Shown here: piece after piece, positions 1-7,891 of the stretch | Numbering within the stretch: the stretch's first letter is position 1 | How the letters are laid out: each line of letters opens with the position of its first letter | Source of the DNA: JBDHXE01 sp039810525 | GTDB lineage: Bacteria; Bacteroidota; Ignavibacteria; Kapaibacteriales; UBA2268 | Length of the DNA: 8,402 nucleotides | Reading direction: 5' to 3' | NCBI GenBank assembly: GCA_039810525.1 | Contig: JBDHXE010000111.1 | Location: 1 to 8,402 of the forward strand | Translations under genes and position numbers: made by a program | Notes under the pieces: model-generated | What the model was told of the DNA's origin: nothing | Databases searched by the model: none | The model's input: the letters and a program-made list of their open reading frames with translations, nothing else

Positions 1-1341
1 GAAAACGGTATTATTAAAATTGGTTCTAAAATTCAAGAAGGCGATATCTTAATTGGAAAAATTACACCAAAAGGTGAGACAGATCCCACTCCAGAAGAAA
101 AATTATTACGTGCTATATTTGGCGATAAAGCAGGCGATGTAAAAGATGTTTCATTAAAAGCTTCGCCCGGTCTTAAAGGCGTAGTTCTCAATACCAAACT
201 TTTTACACGTAGATTGCTTACAATGGACAAAGATGCACGTGCGTTGGAGAAAAAACGCCAAGATATGATTGCTAAACATGAAAAAGACACTATTTATAAA
301 TTAGATAAAGAATGTGCAAATCGTCTAGCTAAATTATTAGATGGTGAAAAAATACTTGGTCTAAGACTGACTAACGGAACTACTGTATACCGTGCGGGAT
401 CTAAAATTTCTGCAAACGACGTAATTAAAAAATATAATGATGATGAATTGAAGTTAGAATTCTTAGATTATGACCAACCAATTCTTGCAGATGAAGAAAA
501 AAATAAATTCTTAACCGAAATGATCCAAAACTTTTTAGCTAAAAGAAATGATGAAAAATCACGATTTAGAGCTGAAAAGAATAAATTAGCCGCAGGTGAT
601 GAACTTCAGCCCGGTATTCTACAAATGGCAAAAGTTTATGTTGCTAAAAAACGTAAATTGCAAGTAGGTGATAAAATGGCTGGACGCCACGGTAACAAAG
701 GTATAGTATCAAAAATCGTAGCTCCAGAAGATATGCCATACTTGCCAGATGGTACACCAGTAGATATTATCCTTAACCCATTAGGTGTGCCTTCAAGAAT
801 GAACTTAGGTCAATTATATGAAACTGCCTTAGGGTGGGCTGGTGCGAAATTAGGCGCTTATTTCGCTACACCAATATTTGATGGCGCTACTTGGGATCAA
901 GTTGGGGATTATTTAGAAAAAGCAGGTTTGCCTAGAGATGGTAAAGCAAGATTAATAGATGGTAGAACAGGGGATTATTTTGATGAAAAAGTTACCGTTG
1001 GTATGATATATATGCTTAAATTGTCTCACTTAGTTGCAGATAAATTGCATGCACGCTCCATTGGACCTTATTCATTGATTACTCAACAACCTTTAGGTGG
1101 TAAAGCACAATTTGGTGGGCAACGTCTTGGAGAGATGGAAGTATGGGCACTAGAAGCTTATGGCGCAGCTCATACTTTACAAGAAATGCTTACAGTAAAA
1201 TCAGATGATGTGATTGGTAGAGCTAAAATGTACGAATCAATTGTAAAAGGCGAAAATATGCCAGACCCTAATATTCCAGAATCATTCAACGTATTAATTC
1301 GTGAATTACAAGGTCTATGTTTAGATGTAAAAATTGAATAA
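1..1341 (+). CDS. rpoB: DNA-directed RNA polymerase subunit beta, C-terminal part (5' end outside window)
   Basis: This is the beta subunit of the core RNA polymerase, which with beta' forms the catalytic centre. The reading frame is open from base 1, so the first ATG at 214 is internal and the gene starts upstream of the window; 446 residues are present. The fragment opens with the conserved block GKITPKGETDPTPEEKLLRA. An Asp/Lys-rich, poorly conserved stretch follows (about residues 72-195), where beta subunits vary between lineages. The active-site region is intact: K217 and K225 (in GDKMAGRHGNKG) match the two catalytic-centre lysines, E. coli K1065 and K1073, with the same spacing. DMPYLPDGTPVDIILNPLGV follows. 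The C-terminal clamp-anchoring block GGKAQFGGQRLGEMEVWALE starts near residue 366, and the protein ends in LCLDVKIE, a normal RpoB end. rpoC follows on the same strand after 58 bases, the usual operon order. Identity is certain from these motifs. Confidence 0.98.
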   Translation, partial: ENGIIKIGSKIQEGDILIGKITPKGETDPTPEEKLLRAIFGDKAGDVKDVSLKASPGLKGVVLNTKLFTRRLLTMDKDARALEKKRQDMIAKHEKDTIYKLDKECANRLAKLLDGEKILGLRLTNGTTVYRAGSKISANDVIKKYNDDELKLEFLDYDQPILADEEKNKFLTEMIQNFLAKRNDEKSRFRAEKNKLAAGDELQPGILQMAKVYVAKKRKLQVGDKMAGRHGNKGIVSKIVAPEDMPYLPDGTPVDIILNPLGVPSRMNLGQLYETALGWAGAKLGAYFATPIFDGATWDQVGDYLEKAGLPRDGKARLIDGRTGDYFDEKVTVGMIYMLKLSHLVADKLHARSIGPYSLITQQPLGGKAQFGGQRLGEMEVWALEAYGAAHTLQEMLTVKSDDVIGRAKMYESIVKGENMPDPNIPESFNVLIRELQGLCLDVKIE

Positions 1342-1386
1342 TTAATTATCCGGTTTTTTTTAATAAATTAATTTTTAATAAAATTT

Positions 1387-1392
1387 AAGGAG
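1387..1392 (+). promoter_or_regulatory. Shine-Dalgarno site of rpoC
   Basis: AAGGAG lies 7 bases before the ATG at 1400, which fixes the rpoC start. The 58-base rpoB-rpoC gap also holds a run of eight T after CCGG, but no GC-rich stem precedes it, so I do not read it as a terminator. The two genes are most likely one transcript. Confidence 0.85.
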
Positions 1393-1399
1393 TAAATAA

Positions 1400-4300
1400 A
1401 TGCAATCAATACCAGTAAGCAAAAAGGTATTCAAAAAAATATCAATTAAGATTGCCTCACCCGATGATATTTTAAATAGATCAAGAGGTGAAGTTACAAA
1501 GCCGGAAACTATTAATTACCGTTCATTCAGACCGGAAAAAGATGGCCTATTCTGCGAAAAAACTTTTGGACCAATTAGAGATTGGGAATGCGCTTGTGGT
1601 AAATACAAGAGAATTAGATACAAAGGTATAGTTTGCGATAGATGTGGAGTAGAAGTAACTCAAAAGTCTGTTCGCCGTGAAAGAATGGGACATATTATGC
1701 TAGCTGTACCTGTTGTTCATATTTGGTTCTTACGCTCTTTGCCAAGTAAAATCAGCGGAGTGTTGGGTATGCCTACCAAAGATATTGAGCGTATTGTTTA
1801 TTACGAATCTTATGTTGTAGTACAACCCGGTAAAACTGGGCTACAATCCAAAGACTTGCTAACCGAAGAACAATACTTAGATATAATGGATAATTTGCCT
1901 AAAGAAGAACATAATTTAGATGATGAAGACCCTAATAAATTTATAGCATTAATAGGTGGCGAAGCCGTTAAAGAATTACTCAAAAGAGTAGATCCAGAAA
2001 AAGATTACTATAGATTAAAAGGCGATCTGAAAGTTGAAACTTCACAACAGAAAAAAGCTGATCTGCTTAAAAGATTACGAATATTAGATGCTTTTAAAAA
2101 TAGTCAAAGTCCAGAATTCAGAAATGAACCAAGCTGGATGGTTCTTGATGTAGTGCCAGTAACCCCACCAGATTTGAGACCACTTGTTCCATTAGAAGGT
2201 GGTAGATTTGCTACTTCAGATTTGAATGATTTATACCGCAGAGTGATTATTAGAAATAATCGTCTCAAAAGATTAATTGATATTAAAGCTCCAGAAGTTA
2301 TCTTGCGAAATGAAAAAAGAATGCTTCAAGAGGCTGTAGATGCACTATTTGATAACAGCCGTAGAGCGGTAAGAAGTGAATCGCAAAGAGCACTTAAATC
2401 ATTAGCTGATACTTTGAAAGGAAAAACTGGACGCTTCCGCCAAAATCTATTAGGTAAAAGAGTTGATTACTCTGGGCGTTCAGTTATCGTAGTAGGTCCA
2501 GAATTAAGAATATTTGAATGCGGTTTACCAAAAGATATGGCAGTAGAGTTATTTAAGCCATTTATAATACGTAAATTAATCGAACGAGGGCATGTAAAAA
2601 CTGTTAAAAGTGCTAAAAAATTAGTAGAGCGCAAAACAAATGAAGTTTGGGATATTCTCGAAAAAGTGATAGAAGGGCACCCAGTTATGTTAAACCGTGC
2701 TCCTACCCTACATAGATTAGGTATCCAAGCATTCCAACCAAGATTGATAGAGGGTAAAGCAATTCAATTACACCCTCTTGTATGTACAGCGTTTAATGCG
2801 GATTTTGATGGTGATCAGATGGCAGTGCACGTTCCTATCAGCTACGAAGCTCAATTAGAAGCTATGTTGTTGATACTTGCTCCACATAATATTGTTCATA
2901 CTCAAAATGGCGAACCTATTGCAGTTCCTTCACAAGATATGGTATTGGGTGTTTACTATCTTACTAAACAGAAACCGGGCGCCAAAGGAGAAGGCAAGGT
3001 ATTTGGTTCGATAGACGATGTAATAATGGCTTATAATTCAGGTGTAGTTGATTTACATGCTAAAATAAAATATAGATTCAATGGTACAAGGCTAGAAACA
3101 ACTGTAGGTAGAGTAATTTTTAATCAAATTGTACCAGAGAAATTAGGGTATTTGAATGAATTAATGACTAAGAGCAGACTCCGTGAAATAATAGGTATTT
3201 GTTTCCGAACTGCTGGCTTGAATGATACAGTTAATTTCCTTGATAACTTAAAAGACTTAGGATTTACATATGCTACCAAAGGTGGACTTTCTGTATCTAT
3301 TCACGATGTAGTGATACCAGATATCAAAAGAAACATAATTATAAATGCTCAGTCAAAAGTAGATAAAATAGAGGAAGCTTATATTAACGGGGTAATTAGT
3401 GCTGGCGAGAGATATAACAAAATTATCGATATATGGTCTACTGCTACTAATACTGTGGCTGATAAATTATATACAGAAATGAAACAGGACAAGCAAGGAT
3501 TTAATACATTCTGGATGATGCTTGATTCGAAAGCGAGAGGTTCTAAGGAACAAATTAGACAGTTAGCTGGTATGAGAGGTCTTATGGCTAAACCTAAAAA
3601 ATCACTTTCTGGATCTACAGGTGAATTGATCGAAAATCCAATCATTGCTAACTTTAAAGAAGGACTTTCAATTCTTGAATATTTTATTTCTACTCACGGT
3701 GCTCGTAAAGGTCTTGCTGATACAGCACTCAAAACAGCTGATGCTGGATATTTGACACGCCGTTTACACGATGTAGCCCAAGATGTTATTATTACTAAGA
3801 TAGACTGTGGTACTATTCGTGGCGTTGAAATGACTGCTCTAAAAGAGGGTGAAGAAATAAAAGAAAAATTATCCGAAAGAATTATTGGTAGAGTAGCTCT
3901 AAAAGATATTATAGACCCACTAACCGAAGAAGTAATCCTAAAAGCAGGTGAGACTATTGAAGAAGAATTAGCAAACAAAATCGAAAGCACTTCTATAGAA
4001 TCGGTTCTAATTAGATCTGTACTTACTTGCGAATCTCGTCACGGAGTTTGTGCAAAATGTTATGGTAGAAATTTAGCTACTGGCAAAATTGTAGATGTTG
4101 GGGAAGCAGTAGGTACTATAGCTTCTCAATCTATTGGTGAGCCTGGTACACAGCTTACTCTTAGAACTTTCCATACAGGTGGTACTGCTTCATTGATAGC
4201 TTCTCAATCTACTGTGGCGTCTAAATTCGATGGTATGGTTCAATTCGAAAAAGTTAAAACAATTACATACGATGAAGACGAATCTAAAGTTACATTAGCA

Positions 4301-5701
4301 ATTTCAGGATCTGGTACTATTAATATAGTAGAGCCAGAAAGCAATAGAATACTTACTAAATATGATCTTACTTACGGAGCTCAATTGAAAGTTGCTGATG
4401 GAGAAATGATTAAAAAAGGCACGATTATATACGAATGGGATCCATACAATTCTACAATTGTAACAGAATTCTCTGGTAGAATTAGATATCGAGATCTGCA
4501 GCTTAACATTACTTATAGAGAAGTAAATGATGAACAAACTGGCCATATAACTAAGATCGTGATTGATTCTAAAGATAAAACAAAATCACCGGGTATTGAA
4601 ATTATAGGAGAAGATGGTGAGGTAAGAAGAACTTATAATATACCTTCAAGAGCACAACTTCGTGTAGATGATGGTGATTTTGTAGGTGTAGGTACTCCTC
4701 TTGTCAAAATGCCACGTAATCTAGGCAGAACACGCGATATCACAGGTGGTTTGCCTCGTGTTACTGAATTGTTTGAAGCAAGATCACCGCAAAATCCAGC
4801 TGTAGTATCTGATATTGATGGTATTATATCTTTCGATAAGCAGAAAAGAGGCCAAAGAACTATCGTTGTTACATCTATAGATGGACTTACTCGTATGGAA
4901 TATAGCGTACCAGTAGGTAAATACATCTTAGTACAAGAAGAAGATATGGTGCGTTCTGGTGATAGATTATCCGAAGGTTCTATTATTCCTCATGATATAT
5001 TAAGAATAAAAGGTGCCAATGCTGTACAAGAATACTTAGTAAATGAAATACAAGAAGTATATCGTATGCAAGGTGTAAAGATTAATGATAAGCATATAGA
5101 AGTAATAGTAAGACAAATGCTTCAAAAAGTTAGAATAATAGATTCTGGTGACTCTTCATTCCTCGAAAACGACCATGTAGACAGGCAGCGATTTATGGAT
5201 GAAAATATTGAATTGAAAAATATGGTTGTGATAGTAGATAAAGGCGATTCGAGATTTAATGAAAATCAAATAGTTACACGCAGAAGAGTAAGAGATGCTA
5301 ATAGCGAACTAATTAAGAAAGGTTTGCAACCTGCTGAATATAACCCTGCTGAGCCAGCTATTGCCGAACCAATTCTATTAGGTATTACTCAAGCATCTTT
5401 GACTACTGAAAGCTGGCTCTCTGCAGCATCATTCCAAGAAACTACTAAAGTTCTTTCTGAAGCATCAGTAGCTGCAAAGGTTGATAATTTAATTGGTTTG
5501 AAAGAAAATATTATATTAGGGCAATTAGTACCTGCTGGAACAGGTTTGAGACATTATCAAGATATGACTATTACTTCAGATGTAGGTAATATTTTTGGAA
5601 ACAAAAAATATACTTCGCATGAAGAAATTAATACTCATGTAGATGATGCCATTAATCAAGAAATGGCTGGATACCAGTCTGCTGAAGAAACTATTGCTTA
5701 A
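1400..5701 (+). CDS. rpoC: DNA-directed RNA polymerase subunit beta'
   Basis: This is the beta' subunit of RNA polymerase, carrying the catalytic Mg2+ site. It is complete at 1433 residues, close to the E. coli length of about 1407. The ATG follows AAGGAG by 7 bases. In order: the N-terminal zinc site C64, C66, C79, C82 (CxC then CDRC); the lid/switch block LGKRVDYSGRSVIVVG; the catalytic loop NADFDGDQMAVH with D468, D470, D472; the bridge helix STHGARKGLADTALKTADAG from about 764; the second zinc site C803, C877, C884, C887; and the trigger loop GEPGTQLTLRTFHTGG with R922 and H925. Leu921 sits where E. coli has Met932. About 180 residues (roughly 935-1110) between the trigger-loop halves match the position and style of the SI3 (sandwich-barrel hybrid motif) insertion seen in E. 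coli. ITGGLPRV resumes the conserved core at 1114, and the C-terminal GITQASLTTESWLSAASFQE block is present. Nothing is broken. The gene is last in its operon, followed by a terminator. Confidence 0.99.
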   Translation: MQSIPVSKKVFKKISIKIASPDDILNRSRGEVTKPETINYRSFRPEKDGLFCEKTFGPIRDWECACGKYKRIRYKGIVCDRCGVEVTQKSVRRERMGHIMLAVPVVHIWFLRSLPSKISGVLGMPTKDIERIVYYESYVVVQPGKTGLQSKDLLTEEQYLDIMDNLPKEEHNLDDEDPNKFIALIGGEAVKELLKRVDPEKDYYRLKGDLKVETSQQKKADLLKRLRILDAFKNSQSPEFRNEPSWMVLDVVPVTPPDLRPLVPLEGGRFATSDLNDLYRRVIIRNNRLKRLIDIKAPEVILRNEKRMLQEAVDALFDNSRRAVRSESQRALKSLADTLKGKTGRFRQNLLGKRVDYSGRSVIVVGPELRIFECGLPKDMAVELFKPFIIRKLIERGHVKTVKSAKKLVERKTNEVWDILEKVIEGHPVMLNRAPTLHRLGIQAFQPRLIEGKAIQLHPLVCTAFNADFDGDQMAVHVPISYEAQLEAMLLILAPHNIVHTQNGEPIAVPSQDMVLGVYYLTKQKPGAKGEGKVFGSIDDVIMAYNSGVVDLHAKIKYRFNGTRLETTVGRVIFNQIVPEKLGYLNELMTKSRLREIIGICFRTAGLNDTVNFLDNLKDLGFTYATKGGLSVSIHDVVIPDIKRNIIINAQSKVDKIEEAYINGVISAGERYNKIIDIWSTATNTVADKLYTEMKQDKQGFNTFWMMLDSKARGSKEQIRQLAGMRGLMAKPKKSLSGSTGELIENPIIANFKEGLSILEYFISTHGARKGLADTALKTADAGYLTRRLHDVAQDVIITKIDCGTIRGVEMTALKEGEEIKEKLSERIIGRVALKDIIDPLTEEVILKAGETIEEELANKIESTSIESVLIRSVLTCESRHGVCAKCYGRNLATGKIVDVGEAVGTIASQSIGEPGTQLTLRTFHTGGTASLIASQSTVASKFDGMVQFEKVKTITYDEDESKVTLAISGSGTINIVEPESNRILTKYDLTYGAQLKVADGEMIKKGTIIYEWDPYNSTIVTEFSGRIRYRDLQLNITYREVNDEQTGHITKIVIDSKDKTKSPGIEIIGEDGEVRRTYNIPSRAQLRVDDGDFVGVGTPLVKMPRNLGRTRDITGGLPRVTELFEARSPQNPAVVSDIDGIISFDKQKRGQRTIVVTSIDGLTRMEYSVPVGKYILVQEEDMVRSGDRLSEGSIIPHDILRIKGANAVQEYLVNEIQEVYRMQGVKINDKHIEVIVRQMLQKVRIIDSGDSSFLENDHVDRQRFMDENIELKNMVVIVDKGDSRFNENQIVTRRRVRDANSELIKKGLQPAEYNPAEPAIAEPILLGITQASLTTESWLSAASFQETTKVLSEASVAAKVDNLIGLKENIILGQLVPAGTGLRHYQDMTITSDVGNIFGNKKYTSHEEINTHVDDAINQEMAGYQSAEETIA

Positions 5702-5734
5702 TTAGTATAATTTTTTGAAAGATATAAGAACAAA

Positions 5735-5773
5735 TCACCATCTGAAGCCCAAACATCAGGTGGTGAATTTTTT
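5735..5773 (+). terminator. Rho-independent terminator of the rpoBC operon
   Basis: TCACCATCTGA (5735-5745) pairs with TCAGGTGGTGA (5756-5766). This gives an 11-bp stem with one T-G wobble and no mismatch, around a 10-base loop, followed by a run of six T at 5768-5773. It starts 33 bases after the rpoC stop codon. The stem is much richer in G/C than its surroundings, which makes chance unlikely. It should separate the polymerase operon from the thioredoxin-like gene. Confidence 0.88.
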
Positions 5774-5780
5774 AGAAAAC

Positions 5781-5799
5781 TTTAATATTATATATTAAA
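5781..5799. repeat. AT-only inverted repeat in the leader of the thioredoxin-like gene
   Basis: TTTAATAT and ATATTAAA form a perfect 8-base inverted repeat separated by 3 bases. It lies between the rpoC terminator and the ribosome binding site at 5809, in the only space available for that gene's own promoter. It could be a regulator site or overlap a -10 element. Sequence this AT-rich gives such repeats by chance fairly often, so no function is claimed. Confidence 0.3.
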
Positions 5800-5808
5800 T
5801 TTATAGTT

Positions 5809-5812
5809 GGAG
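5809..5812 (+). promoter_or_regulatory. Shine-Dalgarno site deciding the start of the thioredoxin-like gene
   Basis: GGAG ends 6 bases before the ATG at 5819. The in-frame TTG at 5807, which would add four residues, overlaps this motif, so the ATG is the better start. Confidence 0.65.
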
Positions 5813-5818
5813 CTAATT

Positions 5819-6418
5819 ATGAATAAAATAATTAATCAAAATCATATAGATCATTCATACACTTATACTCAATATAAAGAAAAAATACAAGAGCTTGCTA
5901 ATCAAGGTAAAACAAGTGGTAGCGATCAATCTCCTGAAATGATAGAGTATTCAAAAATGAATATCCACAGAATGAATAGATTAGATAAAACTACTATTAT
6001 TAATGATAGGTTGATTCATCTCCTTAAAAATATTAAAAATAAATATTATTGGGTTGTTCTTGCAGAAGCATGGTGTGGAGATGCCGCACAAGTCTTACCA
6101 GTTATTAACAAAATAGCTATTGAAAATTCTAATATTATGTTGAAAATTTTATTTAGAGATGAAAACCCAGAAATAATTAATGATAATCTAACCAATGGTA
6201 CCAAATCTATTCCTAAATTAATTATTCTTGATATGCAGTTTAATAAAATTATTACTTGGGGTCCGCGCCCTAAACAGTTAACTGAATTTGTGAATAATTA
6301 TAAAAAGAGAACTGATTTTAATAAAGAAGAAATGATAAAAGAAATTCAAGTATGGTATAATAACGATAATACTTACGAAATTCAGAATGATTTCTATGAG
6401 ATATTGGAACAATTATAA
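5819..6418 (+). CDS. Thioredoxin-like protein with a single active-site Cys (WCGDA motif; Thioredoxin_9-like)
   Basis: The protein is 199 residues with no signal peptide or membrane segment, so it is probably cytoplasmic. A charged helical N-terminus containing GKTSGSDQSPEMIEYSKMN and RM.R.DKT (about 31-58) precedes a thioredoxin fold. That fold has a hydrophobic strand YYWVVLAEAW, then WCGDAAQ (85-91) where classical thioredoxins have WCGPC, a strand IMLKILFRDEN (106-116), the cis-proline loop SIPKLI (P132) and WGPRP (147-151). C86 is the only cysteine in the protein, so a CxxC dithiol cycle is impossible. I recall this arrangement in the Thioredoxin_9-type family common in Bacteroidetes, whose substrate is unknown to me. 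A monothiol, glutathionylation-like or non-redox binding role is inference. Transcription probably starts between the rpoC terminator and the GGAG at 5809. The stop is followed by two further in-frame TAA codons (TAATAATAA, 6416-6424). Confidence 0.9.
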   Translation: MNKIINQNHIDHSYTYTQYKEKIQELANQGKTSGSDQSPEMIEYSKMNIHRMNRLDKTTIINDRLIHLLKNIKNKYYWVVLAEAWCGDAAQVLPVINKIAIENSNIMLKILFRDENPEIINDNLTNGTKSIPKLIILDMQFNKIITWGPRPKQLTEFVNNYKKRTDFNKEEMIKEIQVWYNNDNTYEIQNDFYEILEQL

Positions 6419-6430
6419 TAATAAATGCTC

Positions 6431-6474
6431 TTTTACTATAAATTTTAATATTAGCTACTATTTATTTAGTAAAA
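6431..6474. repeat. Weak AT-rich inverted repeat after the thioredoxin-like gene
   Basis: TTTTACTA (6431-6438) is the reverse complement of TAGTAAAA (6467-6474), with 28 bases between. A nearer TACTA (6456-6460) can pair with the same right arm instead, giving a 5-bp stem with a 6-base loop. With only A/T-rich pairs and no good T tract directly after it, this is at most a weak terminator and may be chance. The 114-base gap between the two genes shows no other structure. Confidence 0.2.
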
Positions 6475-6492
6475 TAATATATTTTTAAGTTA

Positions 6493-6500
6493 TATTTTTG
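6493..6500 (+). promoter_or_regulatory. Possible Bacteroidetes-type -7 promoter element
   Basis: TATTTTTG fits the TAnnTTTG consensus described for the primary sigma factor of Bacteroidetes and lies 32 bases before the ATG at 6533. I see no matching TTTG-like -33 element at the expected distance upstream. The region is so T-rich that the match could be accidental, and the consensus may not apply if the organism lies outside Bacteroidetes. Confidence 0.2.
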
Positions 6501-6532
6501 CAATTATAGATAATTATATATATTTTATTATA

Positions 6533-7036
6533 ATGGATACATTTATAGAGAAATTTGGTTTTATTTTATACTATGTAGTAATATCCTCAGTTTTCCTAAT
6601 ATATTATTCTTCTAAATATAAAATTAATATTTCTAATTTAGGCCTAATTAAAAAAAGATTTGATATAATCAACAGAGGCAAGAAATTTTGGCTTGTTGTT
6701 TTAATTGCTATTATCCTTTTAATGTCCTTACCATCTATACTTTTCCCCGCTACTTTTGAATATGATTGGATTAGAATAGTTTCGCAAGTGATACTTATTG
6801 CTATCATCTTGTTTAGATATATGATTGTAGCTATCTATTTTGGTGATTATGGTATGTATCTATTTGATGATTTAATTTATTGGGATAATGTAAATAAATA
6901 CACTTTAGAAGAACATAAAGATTACATACGACTTGTTTTTTATTTAAATGATAATAGAACTAAAAGAATCGATTTTCCATTATATCTGAAAAAGGATATA
7001 GAAATGATAATACACGAAAATCTTAAGCTTATCTAA
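6533..7036 (+). CDS. Small membrane protein of unknown function, three predicted TM segments
   Basis: This is a 167-residue protein whose family I cannot name with confidence. Hydrophobic segments lie at about 9-25, 52-71 and 82-102. A basic stretch (KKRF..INRGKK, 40-51) sits between the first two, suggesting that loop is cytoplasmic. The C-terminal 60 residues are soluble, with the pattern GDYGMYLFDDLIYWDNVNKY and alternating strands (YIRLVFYL, KRIDFPLYL) ending in a helix. Loop-strand patterns of this kind occur in small membrane proteins with a C-terminal PH-like or DUF5673-like domain; that resemblance is by eye only. There is no signal peptidase site, no lipobox and no recognisable catalytic motif. 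No Shine-Dalgarno is visible before the ATG. Base composition is more AT-rich than rpoBC. Its last 8 bases overlap the convergent UbiA-like gene. A real gene is likely because the frame is long, starts well and has coherent membrane topology. Confidence 0.75.
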   Translation: MDTFIEKFGFILYYVVISSVFLIYYSSKYKINISNLGLIKKRFDIINRGKKFWLVVLIAIILLMSLPSILFPATFEYDWIRIVSQVILIAIILFRYMIVAIYFGDYGMYLFDDLIYWDNVNKYTLEEHKDYIRLVFYLNDNRTKRIDFPLYLKKDIEMIIHENLKLI

Positions 7037-7883
7037 GCAACCAGCATATTAAATAAAATAATCCATATAATAAAATTGAAAAATCTAATAATTCATAATA
7101 ATAATCTTTATTCTTTAACTTTTTAAAAAGTGAAAATATTGCTAACAAATAGATGAGCATAGCCGATTCTGCTATTATATAGATTGATTTATTTATGTTT
7201 ATAATATACATTACAGAAGCTAAATAATTGATAATAGATAATATTATAGATGTTACAATTAGTTGGCTATCACCAAAAATATGGCTTAATGTCTTTAATT
7301 CATTCCTTTTATCTTGGATTTTATCCCTTACATCAAAAGGAATAGTAATAGATAAAATGAAAATGAAATTTAATAATAATATCCATAAAGAATGCATAAA
7401 CTCAATAGAATCGATAGTTACAAATATCATAAGCGAAGATACAAATGCCCAAACAAATGATATTAAAAATATCTTAAAATAAGGCATCTTACGCACAGAT
7501 ATATATTTGCCATGGTAGCTGATAATTGGGATTTGATAAAAAAATGATGGTAGAAATAAGACAACTAACAATATCTCTCGTCTAAATCCATATCGATAGG
7601 TAAAAATTAAAAAAATAGTTAAAGAAATAAAAATCAAACTTATGGTAAAAGGCAAATGTTTGTTGCTTTTTGAAAAATTAAGACGTAAAGAATTCTTCTC
7701 TGGAATTATCTTATTTTGATTATATACTACGAAAGTACCAATTAGCATTGCTATTTGGTAAACAACAGGTTTAATCTCGATTTGTAGCAAAAATAGAGCT
7801 TTATAAATAGCAAAAAAAGTGCCTAACGATATTAGAATTTTATAATTATTAAAAATATGCGCTAATTTACTAAGTGTAGCCAT
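7029..7883 (-). CDS. UbiA-like integral membrane protein (prenyltransferase superfamily, first Asp motif degenerate)
   Basis: The protein has 284 residues, with about seven to eight hydrophobic segments spread over nearly its whole length. UbiA-superfamily enzymes transfer prenyl chains to aromatic or other acceptors inside the membrane, using two Asp-rich motifs that bind Mg2+-diphosphate. The second motif is clear here: IPFDVRDKIQDKRNELKTL at 181-199, with D184, D187 and D191, followed by the helix-capping HIFG typical of the family. The first motif should be near residue 55 but reads FVVYNQNKIIPEK, with Asn in place of the usual Asp residues. This matches a Bacteroidetes group of short UbiA-like proteins, mostly annotated as hypothetical, in which the first site is VYNxxRL-like. 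Enzyme activity is therefore doubtful, and no substrate can be proposed. The ATG at 7883 lies 8 bases after the stop of the DUF2007 gene, so the two are probably co-transcribed. No Shine-Dalgarno is visible. The 3' end overlaps the opposing membrane gene. Confidence 0.8.
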   Translation of the reverse strand: MATLSKLAHIFNNYKILISLGTFFAIYKALFLLQIEIKPVVYQIAMLIGTFVVYNQNKIIPEKNSLRLNFSKSNKHLPFTISLIFISLTIFLIFTYRYGFRREILLVVLFLPSFFYQIPIISYHGKYISVRKMPYFKIFLISFVWAFVSSLMIFVTIDSIEFMHSLWILLLNFIFILSITIPFDVRDKIQDKRNELKTLSHIFGDSQLIVTSIILSIINYLASVMYIININKSIYIIAESAMLIYLLAIFSLFKKLKNKDYYYELLDFSILLYGLFYLICWLLR

Positions 7884-7891
7884 AGTAATAA

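Noticed and set aside
33..290. Minus-strand open frame opposite rpoB
   Set aside because: The plus strand here encodes strongly conserved RpoB sequence; the opposite frame is a by-product of its codon usage.
1342..1399. Possible terminator or attenuator between rpoB and rpoC (CCGG followed by eight T)
   Set aside because: I could find no stem before the T run, and the genes are normally one transcript. The T tract alone is not enough.
3379..4926. Four minus-strand open frames of 80-98 codons opposite rpoC
   Set aside because: All lie inside conserved rpoC, with no start signals or motifs of their own.
5807..5809. TTG as the start of the thioredoxin-like gene
   Set aside because: It overlaps the GGAG motif that is correctly spaced for the ATG at 5819.
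6604..6807. A 67-codon minus-strand open frame opposite the small membrane gene
   Set aside because: The plus-strand frame is longer, has coherent membrane segments and a soluble domain; the antisense frame has no support.
7228..7482. An 84-codon plus-strand open frame opposite the UbiA-like gene
   Set aside because: It lies wholly antisense to a gene with recognisable family motifs, has no ribosome binding site, and its sequence has no domain character. It is a shadow frame.
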